DNA of 63,065 nucleotides from Saprospiraceae bacterium (GTDB lineage Bacteria > Bacteroidota > Bacteroidia > Chitinophagales > Saprospiraceae), in the NCBI GenBank assembly GCA_016787575.1, contig JAEUUO010000041.1, positions 1 to 63,065 of the forward strand, given 5' to 3'. Below the pieces are notes generated by a model. The model was not told where the DNA came from. It was given only the letters and a program-made list of their open reading frames with translations, and made no database searches. Below are positions 17,250-25,777 of the stretch, in pieces (the stretch's first letter is position 1; each line of letters begins with the position of its first letter). The translations under genes and the position numbers were made by a program.

Positions 17250-17813
17250 ATGTTGGAATTGAACCAATCAATTAAAAAGATTTTAGTTTGCTTAGGATTG
17301 TTCCAGGCTTTGTCTAACCCAGAGGTATGTGGACAAAATATTAAACTGAGAGGTAAAATTGATTTTTATAGTAAAGCACCACAGGAAGAAATTAAAGCAA
17401 TTTCAGATAAATTGAATGGACTTATCAATCTTCATGAAAATAGTTTTGCATTTGTTGTAGATATTAATTCGTTTGACGGTTTTAATAACCCACTTCAAAA
17501 AATTCACTTTAATGAAAATTACATGGAATCCGGATTGTATCCTCAGGCGCGATTTTATGGTAAAATCATTGACCAGATAAATTACGATCTAATTGAAGAT
17601 GAAACCATCCGTGTAAAAGGGAATTTTGATATTCACGGGGTGGTGCAAGAGCGTATCATCTCTGTGAGGATCACGCGGAAAAATAGATTGCTGCATTTTG
17701 AATCTGAATTTTTCTTAAGTCTGGAAGATTTTAAAATAAGTGTTCCAAGAATTGTCCATCAAAAGTTATCAACAGAAATTAAAGTCCATGTTAAAGGTCG
17801 CTTTACCAAGTAA
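17250..17813 (+). CDS. YceI family periplasmic protein
   Basis: This 187-residue secreted protein has the YceI lipocalin-like fold: an N-terminal signal (ILVCLGLFQALSNPEVCGQ), then FYSKAPQEEIKAISDKLNG, the core HFNENYMESGLYPQARF, and IHGVVQERIISVRI. YceI proteins bind isoprenoid-like lipids in the periplasm; the ligand here is unknown. I chose the ATG at 17250 over the GTG one codon earlier; AAAGGGA at 17231-17237 is a plausible ribosome site. The stop lies 26 bp inside the following sensor kinase gene. A second YceI gene lies at 23063. Confidence 0.85.
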   Translation: MLELNQSIKKILVCLGLFQALSNPEVCGQNIKLRGKIDFYSKAPQEEIKAISDKLNGLINLHENSFAFVVDINSFDGFNNPLQKIHFNENYMESGLYPQARFYGKIIDQINYDLIEDETIRVKGNFDIHGVVQERIISVRITRKNRLLHFESEFFLSLEDFKISVPRIVHQKLSTEIKVHVKGRFTK

Positions 17814-20652
17814 ATGGACTTTCATAGCCTGCATGCTGTGGTGCAATTTATTGATGTCTCAATATGGTTTGCAGTCCATTCTGGTTAAGCATCCGTTTCA
17901 AGCATTGACAGCACGTACTGGATACCAAAATATGTATCAGGACAGTAAAGGTTGGTTTTATATTGCAACTTCAGATGGAATCATCCAATACGATGGAATC
18001 AATGAATGGTTTATTCAGCATTCTGAAATAACTGCAGAACATCATATCAGTGCTGTTGCTGAAATTGCAGAAGGCGTTTTGCTTTTTGGATGCAACGATG
18101 GATCCCTTTATTCAATAAATGACCGGATATTGTCTGAGTGGAAATTAAAATCCACTCCTGTTAAAGTAGCCATTTCGAAAATTGAAGTGGATAGTAATAA
18201 AAATGTCTGGCTGGCAACAAAAGGAGAAGGGGTCTATGTTTATACACAAAAAGAATGCTTGCATTTTGAAGTCGCTGATGGACTTAAAGATTTGAACATT
18301 AATGATATGATCGTTTCAAATCATGGTGGCGTATTGGTAGCCAGTGATCGTGGACTTTATCAACTGGAATTGCAATCAAATCAAAAAAAATGCAATCGTG
18401 TACATTTACCAAGTTTACCGGAAGAAGATATTATCCAAAACATTTTACCAGCAAATAATTCTTATGTTCTCAACAGTTTATCAAAGGGGCCTTTAGTTTG
18501 GAATCCTAAAGATAATGGCATTAAAATTTTATGGCCAGCATGGAATAAAAGGAATATTCTTAAAATGGCTGTTTACAACAAGCTGTTATTTATCCTTACA
18601 GAACATTCGTATGTTTTTGGGACTGTTGATGAAGGACTAACAAAATGTAAAGATCCCAACATCGAATTTAAATCTGTTGAATCCGTTACTATTGATAAAA
18701 TGCACAATGTTTGGTTATTGCATAAATCAAAAGGCTTGCTTTCGTTTTATACCCCGGTTTTGCAATACAATCTTGAGAATTTAAATGTTCAGTGTTTGTA
18801 TTTAGATACCAGTCGTCAAATATTATTGACAGGGACTACGCATGGTTTGTATTTTATGGACATCCATACAGGTAAAATTGTAAATACATCTTTGTTGGAA
18901 TATAATTTGAATTCTATTTTTCCTTCTACAGAAGCACATTGGATTTGGCTCGCGAGTTATGGAAAGGGTTTGATTTATTACAATTACATGAGCGGCCAGC
19001 AAATTTCTGTGACTAAAAATCAAGGATTGCCAGATAACAATCTTTTACAAATTACTGGAAACGACCGTTACATTTGGATCAGTACCTTAGGTGGAATTGT
19101 TAGGATGCAAAATAGGAGACCGGATACAAAAAATGTGTTGGAGAATATTCAGGTTTATACACAAAAACAACAATTACCCACAAATTTTATTTACCAAATT
19201 GTAGCAGATTCATCTCATAATTTGTACGTTGCATCCGATGGATATGGTATTTCTTATCTTGAAAACGGCGAGAGTAATTTTAGACCGCTGATATCAGAAT
19301 TGAGTGCAACCAGTATATTAAGTATAGAGCAAATCCGAAAAGATCGAATGATCATAAATGCACCTAAAAAAGGCATTGGAATCATTCATGCAGGTGTTGA
19401 TACCATTCATTGGTTGCAATCCGATTTAAGATATGGCGGTTTTGAAAGTAATTGTTTGTTAAACGACTCAGTCCTGTTAGCAGCAAGTATCGGATACATT
19501 ACAATCATAAATTTAAATTCAGAATACAGTTTGACGCTCGATGAGGAGTTGGGACTTTCTGATTTACGACCTTCAGTTAATGCAATTTATAAAGACCCGT
19601 TTGGTGTTGCCTGGATTGCATGTCAAAATAATGTTTATAGAGTTTCACAGAAAATTGTAAATACCATTCAAGCGCCACAATTTTCATTTAAAAAAATTCA
19701 GCAATTTGAAAAAAATCTTCCCATGATCCAAGGCGCTGTATTTAATTCAGATCAAAATCAACTTTCATTTGATTTTGCTGCTATCCATTATTTGGCTACT
19801 GATCATCTCCAGTATAAATTTATACTCGAAGGCTATGAAAAAACATGGCATTATGCCAAAGAAGGAAAAGCCAGTTACTCAAATTTAAATCCCGGAACCT
19901 ATACACTGGTGGTACAGGCAAGTACAGATAAAAGTTTTATTTGTAAGAGTCAAATTCAATACGCATTTACTATACAACCTCCTTTTTGGAAGCGCTGGTG
20001 GTTTATTTTGCTTGCATCCAGTATCCTGATAGTTTGCTTCAGATATGGTATCCGATATAGAGAAAAACAGCGGATCAAAGCTGAAGAAACAAAGCGAAAA
20101 ACAGCTGAATTGGAGTTTGAACTTTTAAAAAATCAGGTGAATCCACATTTTTTATTTAATAGCTTCAATTCGCTGATAGCACTCATTGAAGAAAATCCAG
20201 GTAAAGCGATAGAATTTACAGATAAATTATCCGATTATTTTCGCAACATGATGTTTTACAGAGATCAACCTTTGATTGAATTGCGGGAAGAAATCAAATT
20301 GCTTCAAAATTATTTTGATTTGCTTAAATTGCGATTTTCTGAAAATATTAATTTAAAATTGACTGGTGAAGATTACAATTGTAAAATCGCCCCACTAACT
20401 TTGCAATTGTTATTGGAAAATGCTATTAAACACAATGACTTCAGCAAATTGAAACCAATGTTTATTTTTGTGGATATTAATGAACGGGGTATATTATTTA
20501 AAAATACTTTAAACAGGAAGAAAAACATGAAAGATTCAACAGGATTTGGTTTAGAAAGTATTCGGATACGTTATCAACTATTAACAGATAAATCAATTAG
20601 TGTGAGTCAGGATGATCATTATTTTACAGTTATTGTTCCTGCAATCAATTAA
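17788..20652 (+). CDS. Beta-propeller/Y_Y_Y sensor histidine kinase (LytS-type)
   Basis: This is a membrane sensor kinase of about 954 residues. A signal peptide (KWTFIACMLWCNLLMSQYG) leads into a large periplasmic two-component-regulator propeller (about residues 30-630), then a Y_Y_Y domain (about 640-715). A membrane segment (WFILLASSILIVCFRYGI, near 740) precedes a His_kinase domain with NQVNPHFLFNSFNSLIAL near 780 and LLLENAIKHND near 870. I chose the ATG at 17788 because it starts the signal peptide; the frame is open back to 17740. It overlaps the YceI gene by 26 bp and is followed after 5 bp by its response regulator. It probably signals by dimeric autophosphorylation. Confidence 0.9.
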   Translation: MLKVALPSKWTFIACMLWCNLLMSQYGLQSILVKHPFQALTARTGYQNMYQDSKGWFYIATSDGIIQYDGINEWFIQHSEITAEHHISAVAEIAEGVLLFGCNDGSLYSINDRILSEWKLKSTPVKVAISKIEVDSNKNVWLATKGEGVYVYTQKECLHFEVADGLKDLNINDMIVSNHGGVLVASDRGLYQLELQSNQKKCNRVHLPSLPEEDIIQNILPANNSYVLNSLSKGPLVWNPKDNGIKILWPAWNKRNILKMAVYNKLLFILTEHSYVFGTVDEGLTKCKDPNIEFKSVESVTIDKMHNVWLLHKSKGLLSFYTPVLQYNLENLNVQCLYLDTSRQILLTGTTHGLYFMDIHTGKIVNTSLLEYNLNSIFPSTEAHWIWLASYGKGLIYYNYMSGQQISVTKNQGLPDNNLLQITGNDRYIWISTLGGIVRMQNRRPDTKNVLENIQVYTQKQQLPTNFIYQIVADSSHNLYVASDGYGISYLENGESNFRPLISELSATSILSIEQIRKDRMIINAPKKGIGIIHAGVDTIHWLQSDLRYGGFESNCLLNDSVLLAASIGYITIINLNSEYSLTLDEELGLSDLRPSVNAIYKDPFGVAWIACQNNVYRVSQKIVNTIQAPQFSFKKIQQFEKNLPMIQGAVFNSDQNQLSFDFAAIHYLATDHLQYKFILEGYEKTWHYAKEGKASYSNLNPGTYTLVVQASTDKSFICKSQIQYAFTIQPPFWKRWWFILLASSILIVCFRYGIRYREKQRIKAEETKRKTAELEFELLKNQVNPHFLFNSFNSLIALIEENPGKAIEFTDKLSDYFRNMMFYRDQPLIELREEIKLLQNYFDLLKLRFSENINLKLTGEDYNCKIAPLTLQLLLENAIKHNDFSKLKPMFIFVDINERGILFKNTLNRKKNMKDSTGFGLESIRIRYQLLTDKSISVSQDDHYFTVIVPAIN

Positions 20653-20657
20653 AAGCA

Positions 20658-21413
20658 ATGCGAGTTATTATTTTAGAAGATGAAAAATTAGCATCGACAC
20701 GATTGATTCGGATGCTTAAAGAATTAAATCCTGGAATTGAGGTACTGGCTACTTTAAATAATTTGGAAGAAGCTGAACAGTATTTCGGACATACGAAACA
20801 AGAACAGGCGGATATCTTTTTTTTTGATATTCAGTTGGGCGATGGAACCAGTTTTGAATTGTTTGACAAATTCAAATTTGATTGTCCTGTAATTTTTACT
20901 ACTGCGTATGATCAATTTGCATTGCAGGCTATTAAAGTCAGAGCGAGTGATTATTTGTTGAAGCCAATTAAAATTGAAGAATTGGATCATGCAATTAAAC
21001 ATGTGTTGGAATTAGCTACGCAAAAAGAAGAAGGATCAGTTGATAGACAAGATGTTCGGAATTCAAGATTTTTAGTCAAGATGGGTAAATCTTTAAAAAT
21101 CCTGACATTGGAAGACATTGCTTATTTTTATTCAGACCAGAAAATCACCTTAATTTTTAATTGGGCAGGCAGAAAATTCCCGATCGATCTTTCTTTAAAC
21201 CGATTTGAAGAAATGTTGCCTCCCGAAACGTATTTTCGTCTTAACAGAAGGTTAATAGTACATCTTAAAGCAATTGATGACATGCAGGTTTATTCCAAAT
21301 CCCGAATTAAAATCAATTTGAAACCCAGTTTGGATGAAGAAATTCTGGTGAGTACAGAAAAAGCCGGATCATTTAAACGTTGGTTGGGAGGAGTCATTCC
21401 CGGAATGGAGTAA
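20658..21413 (+). CDS. LytTR-family response regulator
   Basis: This 251-residue protein has an N-terminal receiver domain (MRVIILEDEKLASTRLIRML, phospho-acceptor Asp near residue 57 in FFFDIQLGDG, Lys in LLKPIK near 104) and a C-terminal LytTR DNA-binding domain (about 140-245, with YFRLNRRLIVHLKAI). It is the cognate regulator of the kinase 5 bp upstream. The following genes (haem lipoproteins, OB-fold protein, YceI, DUF5777) are the obvious candidate targets, but LytTR binding sites cannot be assigned by eye. Confidence 0.93.
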   Translation: MRVIILEDEKLASTRLIRMLKELNPGIEVLATLNNLEEAEQYFGHTKQEQADIFFFDIQLGDGTSFELFDKFKFDCPVIFTTAYDQFALQAIKVRASDYLLKPIKIEELDHAIKHVLELATQKEEGSVDRQDVRNSRFLVKMGKSLKILTLEDIAYFYSDQKITLIFNWAGRKFPIDLSLNRFEEMLPPETYFRLNRRLIVHLKAIDDMQVYSKSRIKINLKPSLDEEILVSTEKAGSFKRWLGGVIPGME

Positions 21414-21506
21414 TGTGATGATTGCCTTAGAACTTCAATTTACCATTTCATCCCGCTTATGTACCCTTTTAGGTGTTCATCTCCCGACAGCAAGCAATTT
21501 ATATAA

Positions 21507-21514
21507 TAATTTTG
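21507..21514 (+). promoter_or_regulatory. Candidate -7 promoter box for the haem-lipoprotein operon
   Basis: TAATTTTG matches TAnnTTTG exactly and lies 16 bp before the ATG at 21530, implying a leader of about 10 bases. This supports the start at 21530 over the upstream in-frame codon at 21473. I see no clear -33 TTTG. Confidence 0.5.
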
Positions 21515-21529
21515 ACGTATCGTATAGAA

Positions 21530-22258
21530 ATGAAGTGGATAGTTAACATACTGGTTTTATTTTGCTTGAGTACAACTGTAGGTATGTTTATCAATGGATG
21601 TGTGCATGATCCCGAATTCACAATCACAAATCCAGTTGATACCAATCAGGTTGATCCCAGTGGATCAAATTGCGATAGCACGAAAGTGTATTTTCAGAAT
21701 CAGATAGCCCCGATTTTTAATTCTAGTTGCGCATTGGCTGGTTGTCATGATGCAATAAAGCATGAAGAAGGAATCATTCTGGATAGCTATGAAAATATTA
21801 TTCGTACCGGTAAAATCAGAGCATTTGATTTAAATGCAGGGGAAATATATGATAAAATCACTGATTCAGATCCAAAAGACCGTATGCCACCACCTCCAAT
21901 GAGCGCCTTGAGTACCGAGCAAAAAAATTTAATTGCACAATGGATCTTGCAAGGTGCTACCAATGACAGTTGTGTAAATACAAAGAATTGCGATACGATT
22001 GCTGTAAGTTATTCAAAGGAAATAGCTCATTTGACCAATACAAATTGTAAAGTGTGTCATTCAGGAAATCAGCCATTGGGTAATTTATCATTAACCAATT
22101 ACAATGAAGTAAGAAGTATCGCAGTAAATGGAAGTTTAGTTTGTGTAATTAATTGGAAAAACGGATGTGTACCAATGCCAAAAGGCGGTAAAAAACTGGA
22201 TGCGTGTTCGATTTCAAAAATTCAGGCCTGGATTAATCAGGGACTATTAAATAATTGA
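21530..22258 (+). CDS. Cytochrome c-like lipoprotein with two haem motifs
   Basis: This protein of about 242 residues is a lipoprotein (signal IVNILVLFCLSTTVGMFINGC with the lipobox cysteine at its end). It has two haem-binding segments of the planctomycete-type cytochrome c domain: SSCALAGCHD and CKVCHSG (a canonical CxxCH). The repeated tail motif RMPPPP / MPKGGKK followed by an IQAWINQG helix is typical of these domains. It probably sits in the outer or inner membrane facing the periplasm, in electron transfer. It starts an operon-like run of five genes with gaps of 1-14 bp. Confidence 0.8.
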   Translation: MKWIVNILVLFCLSTTVGMFINGCVHDPEFTITNPVDTNQVDPSGSNCDSTKVYFQNQIAPIFNSSCALAGCHDAIKHEEGIILDSYENIIRTGKIRAFDLNAGEIYDKITDSDPKDRMPPPPMSALSTEQKNLIAQWILQGATNDSCVNTKNCDTIAVSYSKEIAHLTNTNCKVCHSGNQPLGNLSLTNYNEVRSIAVNGSLVCVINWKNGCVPMPKGGKKLDACSISKIQAWINQGLLNN

Positions 22259-22261
22259 TCC

Positions 22262-22627
22262 ATGCTAAAAGTAGTTTTAGGATTTGCAATGCTTTTTTTT
22301 GTCATCGAATCATGTTTCTATGATTCAGAAGAGCATTTGTATCCAAATCCACCTGCTTGCGATACGTTAAATGTAAGTTATAATTTAGATGTAAATCCTA
22401 TTTTAATGAATCGTTGTTACAATTGCCATGGCAATAACAATACAGTATCCGTTTATGAATTTGAAGGTTATTTGGATTTGATAAATTTTATTGAAAAAGG
22501 AAAATTATTGGGCGCCGTAAAGCGGCAAGGTGGATTTCTGGCGATGCCACAAGGTGCAGATAAAATGCCGGATTGTGAAATCAGTATCTTGGAAGCCTGG
22601 ATCAATCAAGGAAAAAAGAACAATTAA
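22262..22627 (+). CDS. Small cytochrome c-like lipoprotein
   Basis: This 121-residue lipoprotein (VVLGFAMLFFVIESC lipobox) resembles half of the preceding protein: LMNRCYNCHGNNN gives one CxxCH haem site, and the C-terminus AMPQGADKMPDCEISILEAW matches the same repeat. It lies 3 bp after the previous gene. The pair looks like a duplication of one cytochrome domain. Confidence 0.8.
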   Translation: MLKVVLGFAMLFFVIESCFYDSEEHLYPNPPACDTLNVSYNLDVNPILMNRCYNCHGNNNTVSVYEFEGYLDLINFIEKGKLLGAVKRQGGFLAMPQGADKMPDCEISILEAWINQGKKNN

Positions 22628-22631
22628 ATAT

Positions 22632-23048
22632 ATGAAGAAGTATTATTTGGGAATCAGTTTGATCATTTTATGCATCGCGGGATTTTATATTTACACTACA
22701 TATAACAAGCCGCATAAAAACCTTTTAAACCAAAAGGCAGATTTTGTTGTCAAACCTGATGAATGGATCGCTGAATTTGATACAGACGAAGTAAAAGCAT
22801 TGAACAAATATTTAAATAAAATCGTTGAAGTAGAAGCAGTTTTAATGGACGTACAAATTATTGAAAGCAAAACCTTGTGGACACTTAAAACAGGAAATGA
22901 AATGGTCAATATTCAATGTGAGATGGATCCTCGGTTTGTAAATGAGGCTATGAAGCATGGAAAAAAAGGCGAACGGGTAAAAATCCAGGGGCTTTGTTCC
23001 GGTAAATTGATGGACATTGTATTAAATCAAGTTGTTTGTTTAAATTAA
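22632..23048 (+). CDS. tRNA_anti-like OB-fold protein
   Basis: This 138-residue protein has an N-terminal membrane or signal segment (YYLGISLIILCIAGFYIYTTYN) and a periplasmic OB-fold of the tRNA_anti-like family (NKYLNKIVEVEAVLMDVQI, VNIQCEMDPRF, GERVKIQGLCSGKLMDIVLN). I use the ATG at 22632, which directly precedes the signal sequence; the frame is open further upstream inside the previous gene. It lies 4 bp after the cytochrome gene. The ligand is unknown. Despite the family name, no tRNA role is implied. Confidence 0.75.
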   Translation: MKKYYLGISLIILCIAGFYIYTTYNKPHKNLLNQKADFVVKPDEWIAEFDTDEVKALNKYLNKIVEVEAVLMDVQIIESKTLWTLKTGNEMVNIQCEMDPRFVNEAMKHGKKGERVKIQGLCSGKLMDIVLNQVVCLN

Positions 23049-23062
23049 ACTAAAGTATAATT

Positions 23063-23614
23063 ATGAAAAAATTTAAATTTATAATCGCCCTAATTTTGTT
23101 TGTTCAATTTGGACATGCACAAAAGTATTTTTCAAAAAATGCGGTATTGAAATTTCATTCAGATTCTCCAATGGAAAAAATCGAAGCCGTCAATTCAACA
23201 GCATCTACTGTAATTGATATTTCAAGTGGAAAAATTGAGTTTGCAGCATTAAATAATGCATTCGTATTTGAAAAGGCTTTAATGCAAGACCATTTTAATG
23301 AAAATTATATGGAGTCTACAAAATTCCCAAAAACTGTCTTTAAAGGGACCATACAAGATGTTTCTAAATTAAACCTAACTGCTACGGGTACTTATAAAGT
23401 GATGATCCAGGGTGATCTGATGATGCATGGTGTTACCAAATCGGTTTCTGTTCCTGCAGAATTTGTAGTTGATTCCAAAGGTGTTCATGCAAATGCAAAA
23501 TTTACCGTTAAATGCAGTGATTTTGATATTAAAATTCCTGCCGTTGTAAAAAACAACATATCCAATGATGTGGATATTACAGTTAAAGTAGATTATAATT
23601 TGCTGAATCTGTAA
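23063..23614 (+). CDS. YceI family periplasmic protein
   Basis: This 183-residue secreted YceI-like protein has a signal peptide (FKFIIALILFVQFGHAQ) and the family core (FHSDSPMEKIEAVNSTAS, QDHFNENYMESTKFPKT, MMHGVTKSVSVPAEF). It shares the HFNENYMES core with the YceI at 17250, so the two are probably paralogues. It is in the same operon as the haem lipoproteins and is followed after 1 bp by the DUF5777 barrel gene. A lipid or quinone carrier role is known for relatives; here it is an inference. Confidence 0.87.
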   Translation: MKKFKFIIALILFVQFGHAQKYFSKNAVLKFHSDSPMEKIEAVNSTASTVIDISSGKIEFAALNNAFVFEKALMQDHFNENYMESTKFPKTVFKGTIQDVSKLNLTATGTYKVMIQGDLMMHGVTKSVSVPAEFVVDSKGVHANAKFTVKCSDFDIKIPAVVKNNISNDVDITVKVDYNLLNL

Positions 23615-23615
23615 A

Positions 23616-24497
23616 ATGAAATTTGATCTTGTTCGGATAATAGCTTTCATGTGGCTTTATCTGGGTTCATCAATGTTGATTGCTCAAGAAGATTTATTGA
23701 GTCTTCTGGGTAAAGATGCAAATACCTATTTGACGACTGCAAGTTTCAAAAGTACAAGGATCATCAACAGTCAAAGTATTGAAAACACTGCAAAAGGGGT
23801 GTTGGATATTAAAATCCAACACCGTTTTGCTTCTATAGAAAACGGCGTATCTGATTTTTTTGGTTTAGATGGTGCATCGATCCGATTGGGTTTAGAATAC
23901 GGCCTCAGCAATCGCCTGATGCTTGGATTTGGAAGATCGAGTTTGGATAAAGCCATTGATGGTTATTTCAAATACAGGATTTTAAGGCAAAGCTTTGGTA
24001 AAAAACAGATGCCTTTATCAATTTCCATTGTTTCTGCAATAGAAATTAAGACGACACCTTTTTCAGATACTAAAAGGAGGAATTATTTTTCAAGCAGAAT
24101 GTATTACAGTTACCAACTTTTAGTAGCCAGGAAGTTTTCAGATGGTTTTAGTTTGCAACTAATGCCAACATGGGTGCATCGGAATTTAGTAAAATTGGAA
24201 TCGGATCACAATGACATTGTAAGTTTGGGTGTTGGATTTCGGCAAAAACTGAGCAAACGAAGTTCTTTAAATTTAGAGTATTTTTACAATCTTCCCAATC
24301 AGTTAGAAGCTAATCTTTATTCACCATTATCCATTGGATTTGATATTGAAACCGGTGGACATGTTTTTCAATTGCATTTCTCCAATGCAAGCGCTATGAT
24401 CTATAAAGGATTTATAACCGAGACACCGGATAGATGGTCAAAAGGCCAAATTCATTTTGGCTTTAATATTTCCCGGGTCTTTACCCTCTCAAAATAG
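23616..24497 (+). CDS. DUF5777 family outer-membrane beta-barrel protein
   Basis: This 293-residue protein has a signal peptide (AFMWLYLGSSMLIAQ) and alternating amphipathic strands with aromatic girdles, ending in FGFNISRVFTL as expected of a barrel. TTASFKSTRIINSQSIE at the N-terminus and LMLGFGRSSLDKAIDGYFKY are typical of DUF5777. It is the last gene of the cluster. Its partners suggest a periplasm/outer-membrane system for lipid or redox chemistry, but the function is not established. Confidence 0.8.
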   Translation: MKFDLVRIIAFMWLYLGSSMLIAQEDLLSLLGKDANTYLTTASFKSTRIINSQSIENTAKGVLDIKIQHRFASIENGVSDFFGLDGASIRLGLEYGLSNRLMLGFGRSSLDKAIDGYFKYRILRQSFGKKQMPLSISIVSAIEIKTTPFSDTKRRNYFSSRMYYSYQLLVARKFSDGFSLQLMPTWVHRNLVKLESDHNDIVSLGVGFRQKLSKRSSLNLEYFYNLPNQLEANLYSPLSIGFDIETGGHVFQLHFSNASAMIYKGFITETPDRWSKGQIHFGFNISRVFTLSK

Positions 24498-24817
24498 TCA
24501 TTTCAGGAGATAGCTTTAAAATTTAGCTTCAAACTAAATTGACGCTAGGCAGATTTCCCCAAAAATTTCTGGAATTTGGGCTCAGAATTTACAAATGATT
24601 GATTTTTAATATATTCTGAATTTATATTGCCAAATTTAAATGAGTTTGAGTCATTTCATCATTTAATTCTCAGGTTTCATCAATAATTAGTATGCTTTGA
24701 AATAAGCTAATTTATTGGCAAACATTCGAAAATTACTTTTACGCCCTCTTTTAATGGAACTCAAAATAGGACAATTCATTCCTTTTTGAATATTGTAAAT
24801 GTTTAAATAATTATTAA
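24498..24817. other. Intergenic, nothing recognised
   Basis: This is 320 bp of AT-rich sequence between two same-strand genes, with no open frame of interest and no clear stem-loop. It presumably holds the promoter of the next gene, but no consensus box stands out. Confidence 0.5.
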
Positions 24818-25777
24818 ATGAAGTTTACTCACGTGAGATCATATACAGGTATGCTCGGTATGCTTGTATTCACCATGATCAACTTGCCAAATTCAGGATC
24901 TGCACAAAGTCCAACCGATGCAGTCATGATGGAAGGCAAACGAATTTGTGTTGCTGCTCTATTTAACCAGGATAAATGGGATGAATATTGGGAAGGCACT
25001 CTGCTTAGAAGCAATGGAAACATTGGAGAATTAACTCGTAACACTTACAGTGTTATGGCAGCTGTTGGGATTACCGACAAAATAAACTTTTTGTTTAATG
25101 TACCCTACGTAACAACGGAACCATCCGGAGGTCAGTTTAAAGGGGCAAAAGGACTTCAGGATTTGAGCCTGTGGGCTAAATTGGAATTGTTTAAAAAACA
25201 ATTAGGCCCTGGAACCTTTACGACTCATGGAGTTGCGGGACTGTCTTTTCCGATTTCTAATTATTTACCGGATTATGCACCTTTCAATTTAGGATTAGGT
25301 TGTACTGAAGGACAAGTTCGACTCATGCTTCAGTACTTGTTTGATTTTGGAACCTATGTCCGTGTAAGCGGAGCTTATTTTAAAAGAGGTACTTCAACTA
25401 TTGAGCGGAATTATTATTACGACACACATGGCAATTATACCAATAAAGTGGATGTGCCCAATGCAAACCATTCATTATTTACCGTAGGGCAATGGTTATT
25501 TGACAAAAGTTTGAAAATGGATGTGACCTATGAAATTTTTAATACCATCGGTGGTTTTGATATCAGAAGACAAGATGCCGGTTTTATTTCTAATAATATG
25601 GAGGCAACTAGTTTTCAGGTTCAGCTTCAGTATTTTATTCCTAAAACCAATGGATTTGGCGTAATCGCAAATTATGGCCAGGTGTTGGAAGGAAGAAATG
25701 TTGGAAAGTCAACATCATTTATGGGTGGCATCACCTACCAATTTGGAATTTGTAAATCTAAAAACGAACAACAATGA
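24818..25777 (+). CDS. Outer-membrane beta-barrel protein (transporter-like)
   Basis: This 319-residue protein has a signal peptide (MLVFTMINLPNSGSAQ) and a barrel-like pattern of amphipathic strands (NTYSVMAAVGITDKINFLFN, VRVSGAYFKRG, FQVQLQYFIPKTNGFGVIA) ending in an aromatic strand, GGITYQFGI. It resembles phenol-degradation MetA/DUF-type outer-membrane channels. The stop overlaps the start of the haloperoxidase-like gene by 4 bp, so the two are probably a pair in which the barrel serves the exported enzyme. Confidence 0.7.
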   Translation: MKFTHVRSYTGMLGMLVFTMINLPNSGSAQSPTDAVMMEGKRICVAALFNQDKWDEYWEGTLLRSNGNIGELTRNTYSVMAAVGITDKINFLFNVPYVTTEPSGGQFKGAKGLQDLSLWAKLELFKKQLGPGTFTTHGVAGLSFPISNYLPDYAPFNLGLGCTEGQVRLMLQYLFDFGTYVRVSGAYFKRGTSTIERNYYYDTHGNYTNKVDVPNANHSLFTVGQWLFDKSLKMDVTYEIFNTIGGFDIRRQDAGFISNNMEATSFQVQLQYFIPKTNGFGVIANYGQVLEGRNVGKSTSFMGGITYQFGICKSKNEQQ

